From: Kineosporia sp. NBRC 101731 | GTDB taxonomy: Bacteria > Actinomycetota > Actinomycetes > Actinomycetales > Kineosporiaceae | Reading direction: 5' to 3' | Length of the DNA stretch: 64,000 bases | Assembly (NCBI RefSeq): GCF_030269305.1 | Contig: NZ_BSTC01000001.1 | Coordinates: forward strand, 1,501,467 to 1,565,466 | In this document: positions 41,573 through 50,031 of the stretch, piece after piece | How positions within the stretch are numbered: position 1 is the first letter of the stretch | How the letters are laid out: every line of letters starts with the position of its first letter | Notes under the pieces: model-generated | The model's database searches: none | What the model saw: the letters and a program-made list of their open reading frames with translations, nothing else | Told to the model about the DNA's origin: nothing | Made by a program: the position numbers and the translations under genes

Positions 41573-42160
41573 ATGGTGAACCTGACCCGGATCTACACGC
41601 GGACCGGCGACGACGGCACGACCGCGCTGGGCGACTTCAGCCGGACGTCGAAGAATGATCCGCGGCTGATCGCCTATGCCGACTGCGACGAGGCGAACAG
41701 CGCTCTCGGCGTGGCGCTCGCGGTCGGTGCCCTGGACGACCGGATCGCCTCGCTGCTGCTGAGGGTGCAGAACGAGTTGTTCGACGTGGGCTCCGACCTG
41801 TGCGTACCCCTGGCCCAGGCCCCGAAGTACCCGCCCCTGCGGGTGACCGCCGACTACGTCGACCGCCTCGAGGCCGCCTGCGACGAGTGGAACGAGAACC
41901 TTCCGGCCCTGCGCTCGTTCATCCTGCCCGGTGGCTCCCCGGCCTCGGCCTACCTGCACGTGGCCCGCACGGTGACGCGGCGGGCCGAGCGTTCGGTGTG
42001 GGCGGCGCTGGAGGCCCACGGCACCTCGACCGACGGCGGGGTCAACCCCATCACCGCGAGGTACCTGAACCGCCTGAGCGACCTGTTGTTCATCCTGTGC
42101 CGCGTGGTCAACGTGGACGCGGGTGGGGACGTGCTGTGGGTGCCGGGCGGGGAACGTTAG
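41573..42160 (+). CDS. PduO-type ATP:cob(I)alamin adenosyltransferase
   Basis: 195 residues. Transfers the adenosyl group of ATP to cob(I)alamin to form coenzyme B12. N-terminal [20 protein letters not shown] is the ATP-binding signature of PduO/MMAB enzymes, and the C-terminal [18 protein letters not shown] is also conserved. It serves the three AdoCbl proteins of this window (MutAB, Ecm), the latter lying just downstream. It is divergent from murA. Confidence 0.94.
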   Translation: MVNLTRIYTRTGDDGTTALGDFSRTSKNDPRLIAYADCDEANSALGVALAVGALDDRIASLLLRVQNELFDVGSDLCVPLAQAPKYPPLRVTADYVDRLEAACDEWNENLPALRSFILPGGSPASAYLHVARTVTRRAERSVWAALEAHGTSTDGGVNPITARYLNRLSDLLFILCRVVNVDAGGDVLWVPGGER

Positions 42161-42173
42161 GTCCCCCCTCCCT

Positions 42174-42243
42174 TTGTTCGTGATCATGCAAATCCCCCAG
42201 CCTTCGGCCGGGAGGTGCCCCCACTCCCCGGAGTTCTAGAACT
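42174..42243 (+). repeat. Left 70-nt inverted repeat arm
   Basis: Begins TTGTTCGTGATCATGCAAAT and ends GGAGTTCTAGAACT. It starts 13 nt after the adenosyltransferase stop codon and is identical to the complement of 43298-43367. Confidence 0.95.
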
Positions 42244-42255
42244 CCGAGACCCGAC

Positions 42256-42285
42256 TTATCCACAGCCACCACCGCCTGTGGACAA
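42256..42285. promoter_or_regulatory. Inverted pair of DnaA-box sequences
   Basis: TTATCCACA (42256-42264, the E. coli consensus DnaA box) and TGTGGACAA (42277-42285, complement of TTGTCCACA, the actinobacterial consensus) face each other across 12 nt. They lie between the left repeat arm and the DUF559 start. They may bind DnaA or be an operator for the gene's own winged-helix domain. No other such pair was seen in the window. Confidence 0.6.
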
Positions 42286-42324
42286 CAAAATCCGCCTCGG
42301 GAGCAAGATGGGCATGCTCGCCCC

Positions 42325-43284
42325 ATGCCTCCTACCCACCCGCCGACCCTCGTCTGGAGACGCCAACTCGAGACCTGCTTCGGCGCCGATCCCTTCACGT
42401 CAGGAGAGGCGCTGAGGCTGGGTATCACCTACTCCCGCCTGAACAGGCTTCTGGCATCGGGGCTTCTCGCCCGAGGCCTGCACGGCGTATATCGACTGCA
42501 CGAGATGCCGTCGCTCCTGATGGCCCGGGCGCAGGAAGCCACCACCAGAATTCCCGGCGCCGTGATCGCCCGGCGAACGAGCGCCTGGTTCCTGGGTGAA
42601 GATGCCAGACCCCCGGCCGAAAAAGCTGAACTACCGATCGATTGCGTCGTCCCCCGGGGACGAATGCCCAATCGAAGCAACGGCATTCATTGCTATCAGT
42701 CAGATCTGACACCTGAGGACATCACCCGCATCGGCACCGTTCCCTGTACGACGCCGGCCCGGACCGCAGCTGACCTGCTCCGCTGGGCGCCACCCCACAT
42801 GGCACTGGCCTGTGTCGACCAGATGGCGCGCTCGGGCATCGTCACTTCCACTGAACTCAATCAGGTACTGGCCCGCTGGCCGGGTGAGCGAAACGTACGC
42901 CGCGCCCGCCGGCTCGTCTCGTTCCTGGATCCGCTGTCGGAGTCGTACGGGGAGAGTTGGCTACGACTTCGAATACTGGACGCAGGATTTCCGGCGCCTG
43001 AGGCGCAGATCCCGATCCTGAACGACCACGGCAGAGTTGTCTACCGCCTCGATCTCGGTTGGCGCCGGTCACGACTGGCGATCGAGTACGACGGCGAGGA
43101 ATTCCACGCGAGTCCTCGCCAGGTCGCCGCCGACCGGCGCCGTCGTGAAGATCTGCGAGTGCGGTTCGGCTGGGAGGTCATCGGTGTGGGGCGGGGCGAG
43201 GTGCTCGGTTCCAGCCTCGCCCTGGAGCGTGGTGTCGGAGAACTTCTCAGCCTGGAGCCCACGATTCGACGGCGGTCATGGTGA
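42325..43284 (+). CDS. DUF559/Vsr-like nuclease with AbiEi-type winged helix
   Basis: 319 residues. The N-terminal 1-60 resembles the AbiEi antitoxin winged helix (FTSGEALRLGITYSRLNRLL, ASGLLARGLHGVYRL). The C-terminal 205-290 is a DUF559, Vsr-like PD-(D/E)xK fold: E210 (GESWLRL), D243 (RLDLGW), E254-Y-D256 in AIEYDGEEFHA and H261. Base composition at third positions is less GC-biased than in neighbours, suggesting transfer. No toxin partner is adjacent. It is flanked by 70-nt inverted repeats, so it may act on or travel with them. Biological role is unknown; a single-strand nick or hairpin cleavage is speculation. Confidence 0.85.
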   Translation: MPPTHPPTLVWRRQLETCFGADPFTSGEALRLGITYSRLNRLLASGLLARGLHGVYRLHEMPSLLMARAQEATTRIPGAVIARRTSAWFLGEDARPPAEKAELPIDCVVPRGRMPNRSNGIHCYQSDLTPEDITRIGTVPCTTPARTAADLLRWAPPHMALACVDQMARSGIVTSTELNQVLARWPGERNVRRARRLVSFLDPLSESYGESWLRLRILDAGFPAPEAQIPILNDHGRVVYRLDLGWRRSRLAIEYDGEEFHASPRQVAADRRRREDLRVRFGWEVIGVGRGEVLGSSLALERGVGELLSLEPTIRRRSW

Positions 43285-43297
43285 CACCATGCCGGAC

Positions 43298-43367
43298 AGT
43301 TCTAGAACTCCGGGGAGTGGGGGCACCTCCCGGCCGAAGGCTGGGGGATTTGCATGATCACGAACAA
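43298..43367 (-). repeat. Right 70-nt inverted repeat arm
   Basis: Exact reverse complement of the left arm. It begins 14 nt after the DUF559 stop and ends 11 nt before the ecm stop codon, so it separates convergent genes, as do the stand-alone palindromes. Confidence 0.95.
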
Positions 43368-43378
43368 GGGGGGGTTCT

Positions 43379-45379
43379 CTACGTGGGGAGGTGGTGGGCC
43401 TTGCGGATGTGGGTGACGAAGTGGTTCATCATGGCGGTGAGGTCTATGTCCCTGGGGGTGAAGACCTCGGAAACGCCTTGAGACAGCAGCTTTTGCTGGT
43501 CGGCTTCGGGGATGATGCCGCCGACGATCACGGGGATGTCGCCGGCCCCGGCCTCGGCGAGGCCGCGCAGGACTTCGGGCACGACCTCGAGGTGGGAGCC
43601 GGAGAGCACGGAGAGGCCGATAGCGTGAACGTCCTCGGCCACGGCGGCGTCGACGATCTGGGTCGGGGTGAGGCGGATGCCCTGGTAGATCACCTCGAAA
43701 CCGGCGTCGCGGGCCCGCACCGCCACCTGCTCGGCGCCGTTGGAATGGCCGTCCAGTCCGGGCTTCCCGATCAGCAGGCGCAGGTGGGCACCGATGTCCG
43801 AGCCGGTCGTGAGGACGCGTTCCCGCACCTGGGTCAGGAGAGGCCCGGTTCCCGAGGGGGAGACGGCGGACGAGACCCCGGTCGGGGCCCGGTATTCGCC
43901 GAACACCGCGCGCAGGGCAGACGACCATTCGCCGGTGGTGACGCCCGCCCGGGCGCACTCCAGGCTGGCGTTCATGAGATTGGCCGAGCCGGAAGCATCT
44001 TCACGGAGGCGTTGGAGAGCCGCGGCGACGGCGGCCGGGTCCCGCGCGGCCCGCCACTGCCGGACGGCCTGCACCGCAGCGCTCTCCACGGCCGGATCAA
44101 CTGTCTGAAAGGCGGTTTCGAGATCGGCGGTGAGAGGACTGGGCTCGGTGCTGGTGAAGCGGTTCACTCCGACCACCACGTCCTCGCCCGCCTCGATGCG
44201 TACCCGCCGGGCGGTGTGCGAGGAGACCAGCGCCGACTTCAGGTATCCGGACTCGACGGCCGCGATCGCCCCACCCATCTCCGCGACCCGGGCCATCTCG
44301 AGGCGGGCTCCCTCGACGATCGAGGCGACCTTCGCCGCGACCACCGGGCTGCCGTCGAAAAGGTCTTCGTACTCCAGCAGATCGGACTCGTGGGCCAGTA
44401 CCTGCTGCAGGCGGAGCGACCATTGCTGGTCCCACGGCCGGGGCAGACCCAGAGCCTCGTTCCAGGCCGGCAGCTGAACGGCCCGCGCCCGCGCGCCCTT
44501 CGACAGGGTGACCGCCAGCATCTCGAGAACGATCCGCTGCACGTTGTTCTCGGGCTGGGCCTCGGTCAGGCCGAGCGAGTTGACCTGGACTCCGTACCGG
44601 AACCGCCGCTGACGCGCGTCCTCAATTCCGTATCGTTCTCTGGTCATCACGTCCCACAGGGTGACGAACGCCCGCATCTTGCACATCTCCTCGACGAAAC
44701 GCACACCGGCGTTGACGAAGAAGGAGATGCGCTGCACCACGTCGCCGAACCGCTCCGGCGGCACCTGCCCGCTGTCGCGCACCGCGTCGAGCACCGCGAT
44801 CGCCGTGCTCAGGGCGAACGCCACCTCCTGCACCGGCGTGGCCCCGGCCTCCTGCAGGTGATAGCTACAGATGTTCACCGGGTTCCACTGCGGCATCGCC
44901 GAGACCGTGTAGGCGATCGTGTCGGTGGTCAGGCGCAGGCTCGGGCCGGGCGGGAAGATGTAGGTGCCGCGGCTCAGGTACTCCTTGACGATGTCGTTCT
45001 GGGTGGTCCCGGTCAGCTCACGCAGCACGTCTTCCGCAGCGACAGAGGGGTTCTGGGCCAGCGCCACCTCCTGGTAGAGCGCCAGGAGCCACATCGCCGG
45101 GGCATTGATCGTCATCGACGTGTTCATCCGGGTCAGCGGGATGCCGTCGAAAAGCGCGGTCAGGTCACCGAGATGCTGAATCGGCACCCCGACCTTGCCG
45201 ACCTCGCCGCGCGCCAGTTCGTCATCGGCGTCGTAACCGGTCTGGGTGGGCAGGTCGAAGGCCACCGACAGCCCGGTCTGCCCCTTGTCGAGGTTGCGCC
45301 GGTACAGCGCGTTGGACTCCGCCGGGCTGGAATGGCCCGCGTAGGTCCGCATCACCCACGGCCGGTCGCGCTCACTCAT
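43379..45379 (-). CDS. ecm: Ethylmalonyl-CoA mutase (MeaA type)
   Basis: 666 residues. AdoCbl-dependent isomerase converting (2R)-ethylmalonyl-CoA to methylsuccinyl-CoA in the ethylmalonyl-CoA pathway. The barrel domain has GHSSPAESNALYRRNLDKGQ and [19 protein letters not shown]; the C-terminal B12 domain has KPGLDGHSNGAEQ with His545 as axial ligand. The N-terminus starting MSERDRPWVMRTYAG and the GLDGHSNGAEQ form distinguish it from methylmalonyl-CoA and isobutyryl-CoA mutases. The adenosyltransferase gene lies just across the inverted-repeat element. Confidence 0.9.
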   Translation of the reverse strand: MSERDRPWVMRTYAGHSSPAESNALYRRNLDKGQTGLSVAFDLPTQTGYDADDELARGEVGKVGVPIQHLGDLTALFDGIPLTRMNTSMTINAPAMWLLALYQEVALAQNPSVAAEDVLRELTGTTQNDIVKEYLSRGTYIFPPGPSLRLTTDTIAYTVSAMPQWNPVNICSYHLQEAGATPVQEVAFALSTAIAVLDAVRDSGQVPPERFGDVVQRISFFVNAGVRFVEEMCKMRAFVTLWDVMTRERYGIEDARQRRFRYGVQVNSLGLTEAQPENNVQRIVLEMLAVTLSKGARARAVQLPAWNEALGLPRPWDQQWSLRLQQVLAHESDLLEYEDLFDGSPVVAAKVASIVEGARLEMARVAEMGGAIAAVESGYLKSALVSSHTARRVRIEAGEDVVVGVNRFTSTEPSPLTADLETAFQTVDPAVESAAVQAVRQWRAARDPAAVAAALQRLREDASGSANLMNASLECARAGVTTGEWSSALRAVFGEYRAPTGVSSAVSPSGTGPLLTQVRERVLTTGSDIGAHLRLLIGKPGLDGHSNGAEQVAVRARDAGFEVIYQGIRLTPTQIVDAAVAEDVHAIGLSVLSGSHLEVVPEVLRGLAEAGAGDIPVIVGGIIPEADQQKLLSQGVSEVFTPRDIDLTAMMNHFVTHIRKAHHLPT

Positions 45380-45465
45380 GGATTCGACGATAGGCAGCAG
45401 GTCAGCAGCACATCAGGGGCGCCGGGGTGACCGGCCCCACACGTATTGCCCTACCCCAAACGAAA

Positions 45466-45503
45466 GGGACGACGCCGGACCCCTCACAGTCCGGCACCGT
45501 CCC
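45466..45503 (-). terminator. Intrinsic terminator of the DUF1800-DUF1501 operon
   Basis: Arms GGGACGACGCCGGAC (45466-45480) and its complement with two mismatches (45489-45503), loop of 8. On the minus strand the stem is followed by TTTCGTTTG. It lies 16 nt beyond the DUF1501 stop. Confidence 0.75.
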
Positions 45504-45518
45504 CTTCCCTGACCCGGG

Positions 45519-46796
45519 TTACGCCACCAAGCCAACCGTCTTGGCCTTGTACCCCGGGAAGATGTCGGTCGTGGAGTCCACGCCGACACGCTTTTTCAGC
45601 ACCTCGGACACGATCGACCGGTAGTCCGTGGTGCCGGCCAGGTCGCCGTCCACCAGGGCCGAGGCACCCAGCCCGGGCCAGCGTCCGTGCACGCCCTTCT
45701 TCAGGCCACCGCCCAGGGCCAGCACCACGTTGCCGTGCCCGTGGTCCAGGCCGCCGGAGCCGTTCTCCTCCAGGCGCCGCCCGAACTCGCTCAGGGTGAT
45801 CAGGTTGGTCTTCGCCAGACCCGCGGTGCCCAGCTCGGCGGCGAACGCGGCCAGGGCCGTGCTCATCTCCTTGAGCTGGTTGAACATCCACCCGGCGTCG
45901 GAGCGGCCGAGGTTCACGTGCATGTCCCAGTTGCCGTAGTCGACGGTCGCGACCCGCAGGCCCAGATCGGCCTTGATCAGCCGGGCGACGTCGTGCAGGG
46001 CATTGCCCAGGCCGGTGTCGGGGTAGCCGAGCTCCTTGGCGGTCTTGCTCGTGGCCTTCTGCAGCGGGCCCATCTTGCCGACGGCCCCGAGAGCGTTGGA
46101 GAGAGGGGCCTTCAGCTCCGGCGCGGCCCCGGTGTGCAGGGTCTTCATCGCCGAGCGCCACCGGGCCAGCGGCACCAGGTCCTCGCCGACCGAGAGCTTC
46201 ACGCCGGCGATCGAGTTCATCGCGAACTTCATGTTCGGCCCGATCATCGAGTCGGGCATCGCCCCCGAGCCGACCTGGGTACCGCCGAAACCACCGGGAT
46301 TGCCGAGGCTGCCCAGGGTGCGGTCGATCCAGCCGGTGCGCAGGTTCGAGTCGGGCGCCGCGCGCTCCATCTCTTCCATCGCCTCGAAGTGCGACCGCGT
46401 CGGATCGGCCTGTCCCACGGCGTGAACCGCTGCCATCGTGCCGTTGTCGAACAGCTTGAACACCGGCTCCATGGCCGGGTGCAGACCGAACATCGAGTCG
46501 AGCTTGTGCGCCTGCCCCGCGGCGACCTTGATGCCGGGCCGGGCCTTGGCATAGGCGGCGTCACCGAGCGGGATCACGGCGGAGAGACCGTCGAAACCGC
46601 CGCGCAGCGACAGCACCACCAGCGTGCCGGTGCCGGCCGGGGCACCGAAGGCCAGCGTCGCGCCGGACAGCGTGGTGGCGGTGGTCAGCCCACCGACCGC
46701 GGCCATCCGGAACAGGGTGCGCCGCGAGACGCCGCGGTTCTCCGGGCAGCCGCAGTCCAGCATCTGCTCCGGCGTCTGCGGGATCATCGTCGTCAT
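45519..46796 (-). CDS. DUF1501 protein with Tat signal
   Basis: 425 residues. The Tat-type signal VSRRTLFRMAAVGGLTTATT near residue 23 indicates export in folded form. The body is the DUF1501 fold (alkaline-phosphatase-like superfamily in distant structure comparisons), with LVVLSLRGGFDGLSAVIPLG, NWDMHVNLG and LITLSEFGRRLEENGSGGLD HGH region. Function unknown. It is the second gene of a pair with DUF1800, 12 nt downstream; the two families are almost always adjacent. Confidence 0.88.
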   Translation of the reverse strand: MTTMIPQTPEQMLDCGCPENRGVSRRTLFRMAAVGGLTTATTLSGATLAFGAPAGTGTLVVLSLRGGFDGLSAVIPLGDAAYAKARPGIKVAAGQAHKLDSMFGLHPAMEPVFKLFDNGTMAAVHAVGQADPTRSHFEAMEEMERAAPDSNLRTGWIDRTLGSLGNPGGFGGTQVGSGAMPDSMIGPNMKFAMNSIAGVKLSVGEDLVPLARWRSAMKTLHTGAAPELKAPLSNALGAVGKMGPLQKATSKTAKELGYPDTGLGNALHDVARLIKADLGLRVATVDYGNWDMHVNLGRSDAGWMFNQLKEMSTALAAFAAELGTAGLAKTNLITLSEFGRRLEENGSGGLDHGHGNVVLALGGGLKKGVHGRWPGLGASALVDGDLAGTTDYRSIVSEVLKKRVGVDSTTDIFPGYKAKTVGLVA

Positions 46797-46808
46797 GAGA
46801 ATACCGAT

Positions 46809-48653
46809 CTAGACGGAGAGGTGGGCCGGGGCGGCGAGGAACAAGGTGGTGGTCAGCGCGATCGTCTCGTGCTGCTCCCAGGAGTTGGCCTTCAGCGCGG
46901 TGGGCAGCTTGGTGCCCGCCAGCAGGTTCACCGCGGCCGCGCGCTCGCGCTTGGTCGGGGCCCGGCCGAACACCTTCTTGCCCACGGCGGTGATCACGGC
47001 CGAGCGGGTGGTCGGTTTCTTGGCCAGGATCTTCTCCGGGCCGGGCAGCGACATCCGGGTCGGCCACCAGCCGTGCACCATCGCGGTGGTGGAGTTGAAC
47101 ACCTGAAGGGCCCCGGCCGGCGACTGCCACGAGTCCGCGGTGTCGGCGTAGCCGTTCGGCATCGTCCAGCTCAACGGCCCGTGGCCGGCGTCCTTGACGA
47201 TGTAGTACATGTCCATCAGGGCCTTGGAACTGGAACCGTTCTTCACGCCGATCGCCCGCGCGCTCGCGACCACCTGTTCCATCGGCCGGCGGATCTTCTC
47301 ACCGCTGGAGGCCGCGAACTCGGGCGAGGTGAACAGTGCGCGCAGCACCGGCACGATCGCCGTGTCGTTCTTCGTGTAGACCTTGGCCAGCGCGGTGATC
47401 AGCGACTTGGGCGGGCTGTCGGAGACGAAGTGCGTGGCCAGCTTGGTGGCGATGTTGCGGGCCGTCTTCGGGTGGTTGGCCAGGTAGCGCAGATACCGGC
47501 GCTGCGCGGCCGGGCCGCCCGCACCCGTGGAGTTCGCACTCTTGAACCCGAAAGCCTTGATCCCTCCGGTGTAGTGGCGCGAGGGGTCGTAGGCGCGCTT
47601 GCCCTCGTTGAAGGTCCAGCCGGTGAGCAGCAGGGCCGAGTGCTGGATGTCTTTCTCGGTGTACCCGCCGTTCACGCCGACGGTGTGCAGCTCCAGCACC
47701 TCGCGGGCGTAGTTCTCGTTGGGCGCCTGGCCGGTGGACTGCGCGCCGTTCAGGAACACCAGCATCGAGGGATGAAAAGCGCTGGCCAGCAGCAGATCCT
47801 CGAAGGAGGTCATCGCGTGCTTGCGGATCACGTCGCGCTGGTAGCGGTGCCGGGTGTCCCAGACGTCGCCGCCCGGGCAGGTGATGTTGAGGTGATTGGA
47901 CCAGAAGTCGACCATCACCTCGTACAGCTCACGGTTCGAGAACAGCGCCCGGCCCAGGTGATGCGCGCTGGTGTCTTGCATCAGGTCCCAGGCGCCGACC
48001 TTCAGCCCCTTGCGGGCCTGGGCGATGCTCCACTTCAAGTCGGGGAACTGGGCGTCGACGGCCAGGCCCCCCGGGTCTTTGATCTTCGCCGGGCGCAGCT
48101 GGCGCTCCAGCCAGGCCGAGGCGCCGATCTTGCCGATCAGCCGGTCGCTCGTGGCGGTGCGCCCGTAGGAGGCCCGGCCGAGCAGCAGATCGGGGTCGGC
48201 CCTGACCTTCTTCGCGGCAGCGGTGGTGGTGCCGGCCGCTGTGGTGGTGCCGGCCGCTGTGGTGGTGCCGGCCGCGGTGGCCGCCTTGGTGGCGGTGCTC
48301 GCCTTGGCGGCGGCGCTGGTTGAGGTCGCACTGCTTGAGGACGCGGTGGCGCTCGCCAGGGCGTCGGCGGCGGTCTGGTTCGTGGTGGCCGAGGCGGCGC
48401 TACCGCCCGGCAGCGAGGTTGTCGCGGACTCGGCGCCGCCACCCCGCATCAGCAGGTATCCGGTGCCACCGGCCGCGGCCACGGCGGTGGCGCCACTGAC
48501 GATCATGCTGCGTCGGGAGAGCCCGGCGGCGACGCCCGCCCCGTTCTCCCGCAGGGTGCGGCGGGTACGGAAATCCGGTGTGGATTCCGCTGGGGAACCG
48601 CTGCGGCCGGAATCGTTCCCGACCGGCGGAAAGCCGTCTGCCATCCGTTGCAT
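46809..48653 (-). CDS. DUF1800 protein with Tat signal and Ala/Thr-rich linker
   Basis: 614 residues. Near residue 46 SRRSMIVSGATAVAAAGGTG is a Tat-like signal. A low-complexity Ala/Thr/Ser region follows (about 75-150), containing three perfect TTTAAG-type repeats. Then the DUF1800 domain: LLLGRASYGRTATSDRLIGK, ENYAREVLELHTVGVNGGYT, DIQHSALLLTGWTF and MEQVVASARAIG. Such protein pairs are exported and of unknown role; the linker could anchor or display the domain at the cell surface. Confidence 0.88.
   Translation of the reverse strand: MQRMADGFPPVGNDSGRSGSPAESTPDFRTRRTLRENGAGVAAGLSRRSMIVSGATAVAAAGGTGYLLMRGGGAESATTSLPGGSAASATTNQTAADALASATASSSSATSTSAAAKASTATKAATAAGTTTAAGTTTAAGTTTAAAKKVRADPDLLLGRASYGRTATSDRLIGKIGASAWLERQLRPAKIKDPGGLAVDAQFPDLKWSIAQARKGLKVGAWDLMQDTSAHHLGRALFSNRELYEVMVDFWSNHLNITCPGGDVWDTRHRYQRDVIRKHAMTSFEDLLLASAFHPSMLVFLNGAQSTGQAPNENYAREVLELHTVGVNGGYTEKDIQHSALLLTGWTFNEGKRAYDPSRHYTGGIKAFGFKSANSTGAGGPAAQRRYLRYLANHPKTARNIATKLATHFVSDSPPKSLITALAKVYTKNDTAIVPVLRALFTSPEFAASSGEKIRRPMEQVVASARAIGVKNGSSSKALMDMYYIVKDAGHGPLSWTMPNGYADTADSWQSPAGALQVFNSTTAMVHGWWPTRMSLPGPEKILAKKPTTRSAVITAVGKKVFGRAPTKRERAAAVNLLAGTKLPTALKANSWEQHETIALTTTLFLAAPAHLSV
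48223..48276. repeat. 18-nt tandem repeat inside the DUF1800 gene
   Basis: Three consecutive units of GTGGTGGTGCCGGCCGCT (the last differs at its final base). In the protein it encodes AAGTTT units of the linker. Copy number could vary between strains, changing linker length without shifting frame. Confidence 0.8.
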
Positions 48654-49017
48654 TCCTCCTGCGAGCCGCGCCCCCGAGGCGAGGTGTCGGGTGAAGTCGC
48701 AGGGAACTTACAAGTTTTCCGGGCAGGCGGGCAACCATCCCGACGCCGGGCGCGACTGATCACTGGTGCTGATGAAACCTGCTGGTGAGAGCCACATCAG
48801 GAGGTGAGTGAAACGAAGGTCAAGAAACACTCAACAGACCCACCTAAGCTTTAGGGAGTGCTTCGGCAGCCTTAAGAAGGTTTCATGGGAATGGGTATTT
48901 CCCCCGGAATACGAGGGCAGTGGGCGGTGCAAAAAATTAATCTGATGGATGCCCCGCGACCCGCGTTCCGGGAACGCTGAGTGGATCGGTGGTGGCTTTT
49001 CGTGGTCTGCGGAAGCT
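48654..49017. other. Gap with promoter region of the DUF1800-DUF1501 operon
   Basis: 364 nt with no convincing gene. It must hold the promoter of the minus-strand DUF1800 gene and the end of the D-amino acid oxidase gene. AGGAGG is visible just before the DUF1800 start (about 48656). The part at 48770-48950 is notably AT-richer than the flanks. Confidence 0.5.
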
Positions 49018-49959
49018 CTATGACAGCCGGGAGACCTCGGTGAGCACGTCGTCCGCACATCCCCAGGCCAGCGTGACCCCACTGCCGCCGTGGCCGTAAC
49101 AGTGCACCGTGGTGCCCTCGGCGGTGTGAACGGTCTCGAGCCGCACCGCAGGGCGGGCCGGGCGGAGGCCCACCCGGTGCGAGAGCACCGTGGCGCGGCT
49201 CAGCGCGGGCACGAGTTTCCGCGCCCGCTCGAGGATCTGCTCCGCGATCACCGGGTCGGGGGTGGTCTCGAAGTCGTTCACCAGGGCCGTGCCCCCGATC
49301 ACGATGTGCCGGGTCTGAGGCAGTACGTAGGTGAGTACGTCCGGGTCGCTGTCGTCGGTCCACCACTGCGCCACACCCGGGTTCGACACCCGCAGCACCT
49401 GACCGCGCACCGGGTAGACCGAGGGGTCGGCGGCGAGGGCGCGACTGGCCAGACCGGTGCAGTTGATCACCACACCGCGGGTCGGCAGGGCGCTCAGCGC
49501 GATCCGGGTCAGCGTGCCTGAGGCCGCTTCCAGCCGGCGCACGAGATAGGGCAGGTGCACGGTCATGTCCACGACCGGAACGGTGAGGTGCCAGCCGTCG
49601 CGGTGGTCCGGGTGCGGGTGGTTGACGTGAGCCAGGCCGACCGCCGGGAGACCGTCGGCGAAGACCGGCCGCTGCGCGACCCCGACGATGTAGCCCGGTC
49701 GCTGCACGACGCCGGTGACCCGGGCCTCGTTGTCCTCGGACAGCTCGGTCAGCGCCCGGTAGGTCGCGTGCGACCAGCGGGACACCAGGTCGGCGGGCTC
49801 GGCCAGATAGGGCTGCCACAGCCCACCGGCCACCGCCGAGGTGGTCTCCAGGGGCATTTCGCGGGCCATCACGTCGACCTGATGGCCCGCCTCGGCCAGC
49901 CGCACGGCACAGGTCAGACCGATGACGCCCGCGCCGATGACGGTGATCCGTGCAGCCAT
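49018..49959 (-). CDS. D-amino acid oxidase
   Basis: 313 residues. FAD enzyme oxidising D-amino acids to keto acids. The N-terminal Rossmann motif VIGAGVIGLTCAVRLAEAG binds FAD; TTSAVAGGLWQPY is the second FAD contact typical of the DAO family, and the C-terminal HCYGHGGSGVTLAWG closes the flavin site. Length is close to that of known bacterial DAOs. It is separated from pyrD by 72 nt in the same direction. Confidence 0.9.
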   Translation of the reverse strand: MAARITVIGAGVIGLTCAVRLAEAGHQVDVMAREMPLETTSAVAGGLWQPYLAEPADLVSRWSHATYRALTELSEDNEARVTGVVQRPGYIVGVAQRPVFADGLPAVGLAHVNHPHPDHRDGWHLTVPVVDMTVHLPYLVRRLEAASGTLTRIALSALPTRGVVINCTGLASRALAADPSVYPVRGQVLRVSNPGVAQWWTDDSDPDVLTYVLPQTRHIVIGGTALVNDFETTPDPVIAEQILERARKLVPALSRATVLSHRVGLRPARPAVRLETVHTAEGTTVHCYGHGGSGVTLAWGCADDVLTEVSRLS

Positions 49960-50031
49960 ATGAGCGATGGTGCCGTGACTTGGTGTCAGGCTGCTACTCG
50001 ACGTCCACCATTAGGGCCTGTTTCCCGGCCT

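Larger units (their letters stand above)
42174..43367. mobile_element. Candidate element: nuclease gene flanked by perfect 70-nt inverted repeats
   Basis: Left arm 42174-42243 and right arm 43298-43367 are exact reverse complements over 70 nt. Outer ends (CGTGATCATGCAAA) and inner ends (CTCCCCGGAGTTCTAGAACT) match the arms of the stand-alone palindromes. Here an extra segment of about 30 nt, CCCCAGCCTTCGGCCGGGAG plus GTGCCCCCA, is inserted in each arm; it forms its own small hairpin and resembles a repeat I recall as common in Streptomyces. The interior holds a DnaA-box pair and the DUF559 gene. No target duplication or transposase was seen. Confidence 0.6.

Noticed and set aside
48831-49082. 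83-codon minus-strand frame in the gap between the DUF1800 and oxidase genes.
   Set aside because: Overlaps the oxidase 3' end and shows no conserved pattern or ribosome site.
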